Positions 34,231-45,900 of a stretch of DNA of 64,000 bases are shown here, one piece after another; within the stretch, counting starts at the first letter, position 1, and each line of letters begins with the position of its first letter. Below the pieces are notes generated by a model, which saw nothing but the letters and a program-made list of their open reading frames with translations, did no database searches and was not told where the DNA came from. The stretch is from Eublepharis macularius (lineage: Eukaryota; Chordata; Lepidosauria; Squamata; Eublepharidae): the NCBI RefSeq assembly GCF_028583425.1, contig NC_072792.1, forward strand, positions 158,230,676 through 158,294,675, given 5' to 3'. Both the position numbers and the translations under genes were made by a program.

Positions 34231-34659
34231 CAGGGGGCCTCAACCTTTCTGTTCCTGTGGGCTCTTCTGGAGATCTAACATGGGCTGGTGGCTGCAACCG
34301 CAAAATGGTTGCTTCAGGAGGCGGAGCTAACTACAAAATATCAGCAAGTGACATTATGCATAACTAACTGTAATTCATTATCACAGACAGAAGCTGTTTA
34401 ATGGATGCCTTTAAAAATAAAGACATTGTTTAAAAATATTTCCTTGCATACAAACACAGCAATGCAGTGAAGATCCTTGTGCTGTGGAGGCAACTGTTGC
34501 TGAATTTTTTTTTTAAATGTGTGTAATCAGATCTCCAATGGCCAATGAGAAGCCCTGCTAGGCAAAAGCCCCACCCATTTTCTGAAAACACTTGGCAGGC
34601 GCCAGGAAAGGTGTCACTGGGTGCCATGGTACCCACGGGTAACATTTGGACACCCCCTA
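34231..34659. mobile_element. Non-autonomous hAT-like element, copy B
   Basis: It starts 'cagggggcctcaacctttct' and ends 'catttggacaccccta'. The ends are hAT-like (CAGGGG / CCCCTA), and an imperfect 8-bp target duplication flanks it (CTCTAACC at 34223 and CTCTACAC at 34660). It is inserted in a SINE. It is homologous to 2716-3160. No transposase is present. Confidence 0.75.
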
Positions 34660-34685
34660 CTCTACACCATGCTGGGTTTTGAACA

Positions 34686-35187
34686 GAGTGCCTCTGTTAT
34701 GATCTTCACTTTCTTTAGGGTGGATTTTGTTTTAATCTTTCCCTTCACACTCTCTGGGTAGTTAGCTGCCACTAGGAATATTAAATTCCAATATTTTTAC
34801 TTCGACAATACATTTTTACTTAAGTTTTCCCTTTGGTAATGTGTTTAAGCGTCAGGCTCCTTCGTGGTTCTATGTGGCCCTGAGGATATGAATGGGATAT
34901 AGCAATGACAGCTACACTGGGATATAACAAAACAAAATAAATGTTTATTTTTCAAGAAGCGTATTGGTTTCATAAAAGTAGCTCTTAGTTCTTAAAGTTA
35001 CTTTCTATAAACTCATTCACACAGATCCCTTCTAAGGCTTCACACACAGTTAGCCTCCTTCACTAGACTCAATAGTTCTCTCACAGAAAACTCCTCAGGC
35101 AGCACACAGATAGCCTCTCTCTTATTCACAGAAATATGAAACCTGCTCAGGCAGCACACAGCTGGCCTCTCTTTCCTGACTGAGAGC
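34686..35187. other. Intergenic, nothing firm
   Basis: It contains spaced near-repeats of 'ctcaggcagcacacag' (about 35095, 35145 and again near 35483), a loose local repetition of unknown meaning. Confidence 0.45.
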
Positions 35188-35404
35188 GGGACCACAAGTG
35201 ACGCCTGACACAGGTTGGACACTAGTCAGCTTCGCTCAAGTTTTGAAGGGAAATGTGGTCTTGCAGCTTGGCTCTCTGACTGCTGTCCAATGGACTTTCC
35301 AACTGTCACTTCTCCAACATTCCGCCAAGCTGCCTACATTTCCCATCAAAACTTGAGGGAAGCTGGCAAGTGTCCAACCTGTGTCAGGCGTCACTTGTGG
35401 TCCC
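35188..35404. mobile_element. Hairpin MITE, copy 2
   Basis: Perfectly inverted outer ends GGGACCACAAGTGACGCCTGA at 35188 and its complement ending at 35404. The arms match the copy at 18327-18523, but the inner part differs: the left arm is shortened and about 70 bp of extra sequence sits in the loop (about 35275-35335). Confidence 0.85.
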
Positions 35405-37107
35405 ACTCTGAGTGTTCTTTCACAAACATGCTCAGTTCAGGTTCCACACAGGTTATATTTCTCTCATAAAACACTTCAACATATTCAGGCAGCACACACC
35501 TAGCCTGCTTTCTTCTGACTCAAAACCTTTCTCTCCCTCCCTGTCAGTCTCCACAGCATTCACTCCACCCACCCTCTCAGCCATCAACCAATCATATCAC
35601 TCACTCATCCATCTCCTTCACCCCCACTCTTCACCTATTTCATCCAGCATTTAAAGATACATGCACACATTTACTTGGAATCATTACAGCCTCACATCTA
35701 TTTCCTCACTGTAATCCCTATAGCAACTCTGGAAACAGCTTGCCAAAAGGCCATTCATGAGAAAGGCAAAATTTGAATTAAGAATCTCCGAATTTGTAGC
35801 TCAGGTTTTTGACCATGATGCAATACAGATTTCAATCTTACGTCCACACCAATGGAGAGCAGACTCTACAATTCCTAATCAAACAGTGGTGAAGAGTCAC
35901 AATTACCAACTCGCTAGGAAGCAGCAGAAGCAGCCCTGAGCTAGGAGCCTCTAATTAGCTGCAGCCGTTTCCATTTCTCTGCATTGCCTAAGCCCAGCCA
36001 CACTGCACTTGCATTAAACAAAACCTTTTTTAAAAAATGCAGCAGTCATCCATTCTGTTCCTCCTGTAGCTGAACACTTTTGTTGTTTTATAATAAAATG
36101 GTGGCATTAGTTCATATCATGTGATTAAAAAGGATTCATCGCCCATTAGAGCCCCTAATCACAGCCCATAGTCCCAGTTTCACAGTTCTCACCGAAGTAG
36201 TCCACTTGACCCTGCTTACTGCAGCATTTTTATTATACTGGCTCAAAGGACAAGGGATTGAACAGAAACAAAAAAATGCAGGGGAGCAAATTGCTGTCAC
36301 CACTCACTGCTGTGTGTTCAGGAGTCGGACCATCCTGGCTCCAGTTGAATGGAGGGGCGGGAATGGGAGTCTAGCCAGCACCACTTGATAAGAATCTCCA
36401 ATCTCCCTGACTGACAAAATCTAGCCCGTTTCTTTTTATGCCCTGAGCTGTTTTTGAATTAATTCATACCAGCTAATCAGGCAAGTAATTGCATTTTCAG
36501 TGGTGCATTTAAGGAACCTTATATCGTGACCAAGAAAGACCACTGGCAGTCAATTTCATACTGGAAGCGCGGGTGGGGGGGGTGGACACTGGGCTTGGAT
36601 TTTTGGAACAGAAGACTTGTCTCCCACAGCACGCCACAAACTTTGTAAAGTTTGTTAAAAAAAAACCTCTGCTTGTTGAATCAGCTGTTCAAAGCAAAGA
36701 AGAGTCCAACTGGTACAAATACATTTTTGCAGGACACTTGAAATATTCCCTGTCTGGATTCAGGTAGATCTACTTCACTGACTCCTGATGGATTTGGTAT
36801 AAGCAATTCTTTTACTGAATTGAAAACTGGTAGCCATTTGACTACAGAGAATAGCTGGAGACTGCCAAATTCATTCCGATGACTAAGACAGTCTAAATGG
36901 TGCCCCCCTCCCCAAGAGCCACTAAAAATAATACAACTGTCACTGCTGGTCTTTAATGGTATCACAAACCCTGCACCCCGAGACAGACTGCTACACTCTT
37001 CTGAAGGGTAGGGCTGGGCTTGTCCGATTAAGACAAGTTGAGGCCCTAGAGAGATCCCATAACTTTACCAAAATGTGGTAATTTTCACTAATTTTATTGC
37101 CTTTAAA
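35405..37107. other. Intergenic, nothing recognised
   Basis: AT-rich unique-looking sequence with a C/T-rich part at 35530-35640. No supported gene. Confidence 0.45.
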
Positions 37108-37185
37108 AAGGTAAAGGTGCAAGCACCGAGTCACTACTGACCCATGGGGGGATGTCACATCACAGTGTTTTCTTGGCAGACTTTT
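37108..37185 (+). mobile_element. SINE-like fragment ('aaaggtaaaggtgcaagcac')
   Basis: The start 'aaaggtaaaggtgcaagcac' followed by 'cgagtcactactgaccca' and 'gtcacatcacagtg' matches a frequent squamate repeat. Only about 80 bp remain. Confidence 0.6.
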
Positions 37186-37871
37186 GAGGTCTGGCAAATC
37201 TGACACCCTAAACTCTAGTTTGCTTAGCTTGTTGTAAATCTGGCTCTGGCTAGCACAGTGTCCAGGATATGGTTGGAAAACAAATGATCGAGCAAGCATT
37301 TTGAGCTAAGATGATCTGGGTCTCTTCAGTGCCAGGCTAGATGTCCCGGGGAGCCCGTGGATGCTGCCCTGAATTCCATGTCAGAAATTAGACAGGATAT
37401 AAATCTGGTGAATATATTGTACAGGATTTGAAACAGCGGGTATGCAAGAAGCGTAGTGGTGATAATGTATAGTAGATATTCTAGTAGTTTTTCCTTTTTC
37501 TTTCTGACCCATCTTCAGTCAAAGCAGTTTATAGCAATACAATTAATGAAAATACAACCGACATCAGAAAATGTATAGCAATCAACAGCAACAAGCCAAC
37601 CCAATTAGTTGAACGGCCAATTCAAACCAGCAGAATTAAAGAATAGGTGGTCAAACTCAACAATAGGGGTAGAGATCACAGATTATTAAAACCTTAAAAA
37701 TACTCTCCCCGCAAAACAAGATCCCTTTAATCTAAAACATACTTCTGTAATTAGAATAAATACCACTTAAGACTCTAAACATAAGCCATTTACTTATGTG
37801 CATGGCTTTCAAGAACTGATAATATAGTCTATACTTCTATCCAAAGCCATTGTTAGTCTATGTTAGTACCT
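37186..37871. other. Intergenic, nothing recognised
   Basis: No gene or clear repeat was seen. Confidence 0.45.
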
Positions 37872-38004
37872 TGGCTGCATCTACACATTGTTGAATATTG
37901 CGCTACAGCAGGCATTTGTAACTGGGCCATGCCATTCACTCATGCAAATCCAGTTGCAAATGACTGCTATAACACAATATACAACCATGCATGGATGCAG
38001 GTCA
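37872..38004. mobile_element. Small foldback element (about 133 bp)
   Basis: The left arm ('tggctgcatctacaca', 'gcatttgtaactggg') is the inverted counterpart of the right arm ('tccagttgcaaatgactgct', 'atggatgcaggtca'), with a loop near 37940. It has no coding capacity. I did not find a second copy in this window. Confidence 0.65.
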
Positions 38005-39111
38005 TGCCCTCACTCAAGGCCTCTGAACTGCTCTGTGAGCAGAAAATGGGTGAGTGGGAAGGAACATGACCGTGGTGTTACTTGCAAAGGATGCAAACAT
38101 TTCCACAGCCCACCACTGTAGATTTATTGAACTGTGCAGATCGGAGTTTAATCCAAGACAGATCAGCCCAAGCATGAGTTTTTAAGACACTGTGGTCATG
38201 ATGGGCCAAGAATACCCACCTGCCAGCAACACATCGCAGACACTAGTCCAGGAAGCGAATCAGATTTATACCCAAAAGGCTGAAGCTAACTCAGTGGAAT
38301 TAAGATTTTTTCCCTTGGAACAGCTGCTTACCATTCAAAGAAGAAAAATTCTAAGCCCCCTCAGGATTTGTGTTGCAGAACTAGTTTCATTGTTGTTTGG
38401 ATCTCACATGGTCTGTGGCATTTTGGTCACTCCAACTGTATTCATAACGCTCCATCTGTGCAGCGTCCATAAGGCCATGCTACCACCTTTACCAGGACAC
38501 TGCAAGTGTAGAAACAAGAGCTCTTCCACAGCACAGAAAGTTGTAGCAATATGACAGTGAAACCAACTGGAAATATTTCACACACAACACAATCAGCCAC
38601 TTGAATGTCAGCATCAGGGCTGAGGCCACACCTCAGCAGCAGAGCATCTGTTATGTGAAATAGAAAACATTTGAAGGTGTGCTTTGCATCTCCAGTTAAA
38701 AGAATAAAGTAGTAGGTGATGTGAGACTTCTAACCTGAGACCCTAGAGAATCATCACCTGAGTAGACAATGTTGACTAGGAAAGATCAATGGTCAGACCC
38801 AGTACAAGGCAGTTTCATGTGCCTTAGTAACTAGTAAATGCTTATTTGTAAAACTTAAAGAGTGTGATTATGGCGGGACAATCAGCAGAAGAGGAAGAAC
38901 TCTTGCCCTTAAAGCACAGATGCTCGGGATTATATACTCTCTCAGCACTCAGTAGATTTGTAATATGCCTGATTTCAAATGAATACTGGGCCAAAATAGA
39001 CTATTGAGATCTACAGCATGAAGATTTTTTTAGGTTATGGGGGTGATTTACAAAAGTAAATTATTGCTGCATTAATTTGCTGAGCCTTCATTGACGAGGA
39101 ACAAAATAAAT
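38005..39111. other. Intergenic, nothing recognised
   Basis: A 120-codon plus-strand frame (38192-38554) has no family resemblance. Nothing else was seen. Confidence 0.45.
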
Positions 39112-42100
39112 TTTATTCAAAAAATTAAACAAGTTAATAAAAACGGAACACCACAAATTTTAATGACAGGGGCGGGAGAGATAACCCTTATTATATTTAC
39201 AAGAGCAATTTATATACAGAAAAATAACTCTGCAGAAATCTTCCTGATTGCCCTTACGGCATAATACTGCAGTCTCTTGGTCCATGGTTAAGAGACGCAG
39301 GTTTCTATGTTCCCTTCCCCCTCTCCCTATGGTTTGCGGTAACTGTGGAACAGTATTATGCTTGCATTAGTACTAAACATGGTTAACACTAACTAGACTT
39401 TCACTTGTGATCAGGGTTTGAATGGGGGTTTGCAAACCTGGGTCACAAGAGGATCTGGTTAGCACACGCAACACTAAAGCAAACCCTGAAAGTGAAAAAC
39501 CATGATTAGGAGAATTGTGGGGAGGGGTTAAGGCTGCACCAGTGCTGCTCTCCTAGCACAGCTTTTTGAAGTCATAGGAGTACTTCCAAAAAATATTCCC
39601 CAAACGAAAAATATGACATGGGATGGGTTTAGACACATGACAACTTTCTACACTGACACACTGTTGAATTGGTTTAAGATGAACATAACACATATAGGTG
39701 GCCTCTGAAGCACACATGCATATAACCTGGGCAACGTATTGGACACTGGAGTGGTCTTTGAGCGCACTCCGAAGCTTAGATGCAGGATCCAGATCATGAC
39801 AACATTTACAAGGAAAGTTTTGGCCCAACATCGGTGATTGACTCAGGGAGTGGCTCTTAAAAAAAAAAAAGTATAAATGTAGATATTGCTGTGGATTGTA
39901 AACTTGAAAATCTGTTCATTGATGTAGCCATGTCCAATATTTCCTTTGCACTTTAAACATCGGTTTGCTAGTATTTATGGTCAATATTGTCCCCCTGTAT
40001 TCATCTGACAGCAGAGCACAGAATATATATGGGACAGGATTACTGTGCAAATAGAAGATTGCATTTTGTTGTATCTGTACTATAGGCTCACATCAACCGG
40101 TTGCACAGTAACTGAAACACAACTGTTTAGCCAATTGCAACTAGAGAACAACAGCTGCAAACTGAATTCCTCAAACTGAAATCTCAGCCACACACAAACA
40201 AGTCAAAGAAGGATTAATGGTGCCCCTTCATTTAATAAGAAGTGATTTGCTCTAGCTATTTATAGATGCATTCAATTTCTATAGTGGGAAAGGATGGAAG
40301 AGCCCCTGAGTTTCAGTTATTCTTTTTGAATTAAAGAATTTGTTTATGATGTTTGATCTGAATATTCTTAGGAACTTTGAAAAATTATTGCTCCAAATTA
40401 TGAACAGTTTTCATAGTCTAACATAAGGAATATTCACTGAACAAAGTATAATTCCTCTGCAACAACATATTCCTTCATTATGCTCTTTTCAAAATTATGC
40501 CTATGTATTGAATTTTAAACCATGTACACTAGTGCCATCCATCCTTGATAGCAGAAGTAAGACATGCACTTCTGTGCTTTCTTGAACTAAAAAAAACCTC
40601 CTTTTGCTTATCAAGTAAGATTCTAGTGAATTAAAAAACAAAATGAAGGAACGATTACCTGTCCTTGTCTGATCTTGGGCTGTCTTAAGCTAGAAAGCTC
40701 AAAGAAAAAAGAACCAGCTTGGGAAATGCAGTTATTCTTCAATTTGACTGCAGTTAAGATTATACGCTAAGTAATACGTAAAGATCATTATAAAGGATGA
40801 ACTGTGTTTTGAAACCAAATTCTTCAGGCAAAAAGCCAGTGGAGAATCAAGCCTACTAAAACCAGTGAGAGGCCTTTCAGCATAGGCTTGTACACAAGCC
40901 AGAGCTGCTTTCAAAGTGCACCTCTTCTTTCAAGGACATGATTCTATTGTTGGAGATCTTGTGTTGTCAAGCATTTAAAAGGCAATACTTGACAGTCGCA
41001 TGAGCATCACGGCATCTTTCTGTGAGGGTGATGAACGCGCCATGTCCAAATTTGAAGAATTTTGCATTTGATTAGCTCTTTCTCTGTACCAGTTCACTGC
41101 TCTAGCCATTTTCAAGAGATGAAAATTAGAGAATCTGCCTTCCACTCTCTTCCCAAGCTCCTCTTCACCACCTCAAATCTGAAATAGGTGAATGCCTTCC
41201 CTCCTTTTTCCTGCACCAGAAGCACAACTAGCAAGACATAGGACTGTTAAAAGGAGGGAAGAGCTTGCAGCAAAACTGCCACTGCTTGCTTACATACCTG
41301 TGAAAAGCCATGCTCGAAAGAGGACTTGCAAGGGTATCTCACAAATGCCAGGTTTTAAAGAACCATACAGACAGTGTTGTGCCTGTGCTGGGGCTTCCCC
41401 AGCTCTCCCTGTCCCCCTTTCCAAAGTATTCTTTCATGCAGCAAGAAAAGCTTGGGGGACCACCTGAAGCAAGACTGAACAAATTACAAGAAGGATGCCG
41501 CAGAAAGTGAAAATGATCAAAATCCCTCTTCCATGTACATGGTGTATGCATGCATCCCAAGCAAAGGTAAAGAAAGAATGGGATGCTTTGTACACAACAG
41601 GAAGGAATGGTGAAACAGAAAGCTTTGCTTCTTCATAACTTCTGACTGCACAACAAACATTTCTGGTGACTGTACCCATGAACAGTGAAAAGGGAAAGAA
41701 GAAATTGCTGTGAATTTCAATTTCATCTGTGCGCATGCTCACCTCGCACAGATATCACTGCAAGTTCTCTAAGCCTGTGCATATCTTTCAGATGTACACA
41801 AGCACAGCAAATCAAAGACCGACAGTAAAGGAAACTTCGAAACAAAACACTTTTTCAATAGGCAATCGTCTCTTTAGCTAAGGAGAGCAAGGTGCCATCA
41901 CTTAATAAGGTGAAAATATAATGGAAAGTTGTTACATTGCTTTCAGAAAGATACACATATGACTAAATGGCTTGCATGTCTTCAAGCTGGCACTCTTATC
42001 CAATGTATTTGTAAGGGCAATTCAGAGAGGAACAAATAAGAAAAGGATACTAAGGTTCTCTTTTAATAAGGGCAACCGAAAAAAGTTGTTTTCACCAGTA

Positions 42101-42679
42101 TAGATCCACATCACAGTACATCAATATCAACAGCATTCTCTTCCGTCTATTTTTGGTACATAAGATGGAACCCTCTCTCTAAATAACCTCATAAGGCTTC
42201 AGTAACTAAGAGTAAAAAACCTATTAGTTTACAATTTCTTTAAAAAATTCTGAAAGACACAGCAAGTTCTAAACTTTAGTAGTGCTATCCATACACAACT
42301 ACCTGGCTTCAGAACCCAGTAAAAGCCCAGACCCTCTTTCAAGGAAGCTCTGCAACAGGGAAGCTGTGCAAACGAGACGTTGCTTATTATGACCCCCCCT
42401 CCCCCAATTACACATGGCACATTCTCATTCAAATTTTGCAATGTAAAAAGTTAAACATACCTAACCAAATAAATAATAATTAAAAAAAATGAATGTGTTT
42501 GTTAAGTATCCTAAAACCACTATGTAGAATAATGGCCACTTTCGCGCTCACGGATTATTTACATGGTAATACCCCAGCTGAGGGTACACTGCTACAAAAC
42601 GTGTTAAAACAAAGAGTAAACTTGAAATGTTTCTTTTTCCATAATAAAAGTCTAGCAGCTTGACTATCTAATGCTGTTT

Positions 42680-42710
<31 letters not shown>

Positions 42711-42744
42711 GTGTTTCCCCCGCACAAATGGTTTGGGGAAGTGT
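39112..42744 (-). other. ZMYM2: Candidate ZMYM2 3' untranslated region
   Basis: Minus-strand sequence after the ZMYM2 stop is AT-rich and free of recognised repeats for about 3.6 kb, unlike the repeat-dense flanks. A minus-strand AATAAA stands at 39117-39112. ZMYM2 transcripts in mammals have long 3' untranslated regions, so this extent is plausible, but the cleavage site is inferred. Confidence 0.35.
42680..42714 (-). repeat. (CA)n microsatellite in the ZMYM2 3' UTR
   Basis: On the plus strand it is (GT)n with one TTT interruption. In the transcript it is a CA run beginning 30 nt after the stop codon. Confidence 0.9.
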
Positions 42745-42937
42745 TTAATCCATGTCTTCATCCAGTTCATAATTGTCTTTTTCATAAATATCTTTTACTA
42801 AAAGAACCCGTACAAGCATGTTTTCCAAAGTATTGCGGTCCACTGAGGCGGAGGTGTACCAAAGTGGGTCATCTGAGGAATCACGGCAGGCTGGTTGCAA
42901 ATAGAACACATCCGTTCTCTGACTGAGGTTCGGTGGG
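42745..42937 (-). CDS. ZMYM2: ZMYM2 last coding exon P with stop
   Basis: It runs from SPPNLSQRTDVFYLQPAC to DNYELDEDMD and a TAA stop at 42747-42745. The acceptor is 'cttctcccttctag'. The conserved RNTLENMLVRVLLVKDIYEK is present. Confidence 0.96.
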
Positions 42938-45900
42938 CTAGAAGGGAGAAGAAAGAGGTTAGCAGAGTACTACCTTACATAAAGAACTTGCACATATTTA
43001 AGCAGGCCAGGAGACTACAGGAGCATGGCACCCAGCCATGGAAGAACAGGGCTGAGCATTTGTCTCCCTTCCTCTTCCATATTAAAAGCCTAAATAAGGC
43101 CAGAGGAACAAGCTTTTTGGCACCAGCCAAAGAGAAGGAACCAAAGGGCTCACTCGACCCTTAGACAGTGGCTTTGAGGTGAGCTAAGGAAATGGATCTA
43201 GGACCAGCCCTGGAGTGAAATGAATTCTTTTGTGTTTGCTGTTTATTCATATTGGTGTTTTTAAAATGTAAACTGCTTTGAGCTGCTTGGGAGAAAAGCA
43301 GCATATAAATATTTAGATATATATACTTACATAGATAGTAGCAGTATATGGTTGCAGATTTAAACATTTCTCGGAAATGCATTAAAATGAAAGAGCATTA
43401 ATGAACTCATTAATACCATCTAATATCACCTAATGGTCTCACCAATGCAATTTAAGAGCAAGGACTTGAATGGTGTTGGGTTTTTTAAAGCTATATAAAA
43501 AATTTAGCTAGAATATTCAGCTTTAGTGGGGGGTTTTGTTCCTTCGCTGACCTGAACTTTCCAATATATGCCAAGTGCTCCCCCTGTTGGCTTTTTAGAC
43601 CATTGGTCCATCAAGGCCAGTACTGTCGATTCAGACTGGCAGAGGCTCTCCAGGATCTCAGGCAGAGGTCTTCCACATCACCTGCTACCTAGTTCTTTTA
43701 ACTGAAAACGCCAGAAATTGAACTGAGGACCTCCGGCCGGCAAAGCAGATGCTCTACCACTGAGCCGCAGCCCCTCCTTCTTGAGAGGGAAGGGTCAGGT
43801 TTCAAACACTGGAGGCAGGTTTCAAACATTGCTTCGTGGAACAGTAGGATACAGGCCTGTCCGGAGCCGGGGTTGCGGCTTGGACTGGCGACCCCCACCC
43901 CTACAAGCCCAAGGCACTCACCCCGCAGAGGGGCCCGACCGGAGGGCAGCCGGGCGCAACGCCGGAGGAGCGGGAACAGCCGGGCAAGAGTGCCAGCCGT
44001 CCCAAAGGCCAGCGCGCCAGAGCCGCGGCCGCACCAAGCAGCCAAGCGGAGGGCGCCAACAACCCGGAAGTTGGCGCGAGCCTCGCCGCCACCGAGAGAA
44101 GCTCGGCATCCCCCGAGGGGCATTGGCCCCTTCTGGCTGGGGGCGGGGGGAGGAGCTGGGAGGGCTTGAGGGTAGGCGGTCCAAGCTGCAGGAAGCAGGG
44201 AGAGTTGGGGTAAAGCCCTGGGATTGGCCATGAGGGCAAGCTGTTTGGCTGCCCATGGCACGGGCCATGGGGCTAGCTTTGGGGGTGGGCTTTAGGGGTG
44301 GGGGGAGGGCTATCACTTAGGAGGGAGGGATATAAGGTGGACAGAAGTTCCTGGCCAGAGAGGAGAGTGGAGGTTCTGCCCCTGAAGTAAGGGTCAGTCC
44401 TCCAGGTGAGGAAAAGGGGCAACTACTCAGGAGAGGGATTCTCCCCTCATGCACCCCTATGCCTGATCTGAGGCCTCAAGGGGGAGTCCACCAGGGGCTG
44501 GAAGGCCTTACCCAGACCAACCAGGCGGTCTGGGCAGTGTGAAGCAGGGACCGGCCCCGAAGGTAATGGCCAGAGACCTGCCAGTGCCACGGCAGAGGAG
44601 CCTGCTGGCACCAGGGGGAGCCAGGACCCCGACAAGGCCATTAGTTATATTAAACAAAATCTACAGTGTGTGTTTTTAAAGCGTTAAGTCTTTTTATGAG
44701 AAGCCACCGACCAGCAGTTTCGATGGGGCAAGTACGGGAAGAATGAATGTTGGCTCAGTTAGTGTCTGCTGAAAGCAGCAGTCTGCCTCCCTATGAGAGG
44801 GCTTTAAAATCTCTATTAATGTATACTGCAAACAATTAAGAAATCTTCAGATTTTACAACACAGACAATGCATCAACTGAAAGAAAACAAATACCTCTTA
44901 GATAAGTAGCATTCAAACATTTTCACAGGACATCTAGAGGGATCTGCGGTATTTTCAACTTGTTCAAATATTGGCTCATCATCTTCATGCTTCCTCTTTC
45001 TGGTGGCGATTTTATCTTCTAGCACAGGAGGAGAATTAAGAAAACCGTAAATATTTCAAGAGGCACAGCAATGACAGCATCAGACCTGGGTGAATGAACA
45101 AAGCCCATGTCCTACTGGGACAAGGTACTGGCTATCATTCAGTCACATGTACCTTGGTTCCTGATTTCTTTTTTGTTTTGCAAGATTTAGCTAAGACTCC
45201 TTTTGCCCTTCTTACTGAGGACGAGACATATGAAAGCTAAATAGCACAAGTCCATGCCTTCCCTTGAACTTGAGCCGAAACTAAATGCTGGCCTCTGATT
45301 CAGGTGAGGTAAACACCACTTTGCTGCTACCTGAGAAGAGCAAATTAGCTCCCTAACTGTAATCCATCTGGAGTCTTGGTGAGAAAGGTGGGCTATAAAT
45401 GAGGTAAATAAACAAATATACGAATGTCTAAAAGCTTCTAAACCAAGGACACCCAACCAAGTAGGCTAAATAAAGATGCTGCTACAGGATACAATGTTAC
45501 AAGTACCTTCATTATCTGTTCCACACAGAGAGGAAACCTGATATCCAAGACAAGCCTTGCTTTCCATTGTTAGAGGATTTTTCTTCCAATGTCTATAAAT
45601 GGTGCCAAAGGAAAGTCTTAAGTGCTGCTCCACTGTTTTCAAGCCAAAATACTTGGTGTTAAAGTAGAAAAGCGTATTCAGAAGAGCAACTGGAGAGTGG
45701 GATCCTAGCTGTTTTATCCTCCAGAGATATTCTTCTTCAACCCTAGAAAATATCGAACCTGACAGGCGAAGAATATTAAGAAAGAGTTTAAATATAAAAA
45801 GTCCAAGTAAATCTGCTGGATTCTAAATGAAAGATTTAGAATTTGGATTTCTATGCAGATTTTTTTTAAAAAGTTGGTTATGTCATCATCTCCTAAACGG

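Noticed and set aside
43725-43785. Possible tRNA gene
   Set aside because: The A- and B-box words belong to a SINE head; no complete cloverleaf or anticodon arm is formed.
43698-44316. Several long overlapping frames on both strands (up to 187 codons)
   Set aside because: They follow from the lack of stop codons in very GC-rich DNA; no start context, splice signals or family resemblance support them.
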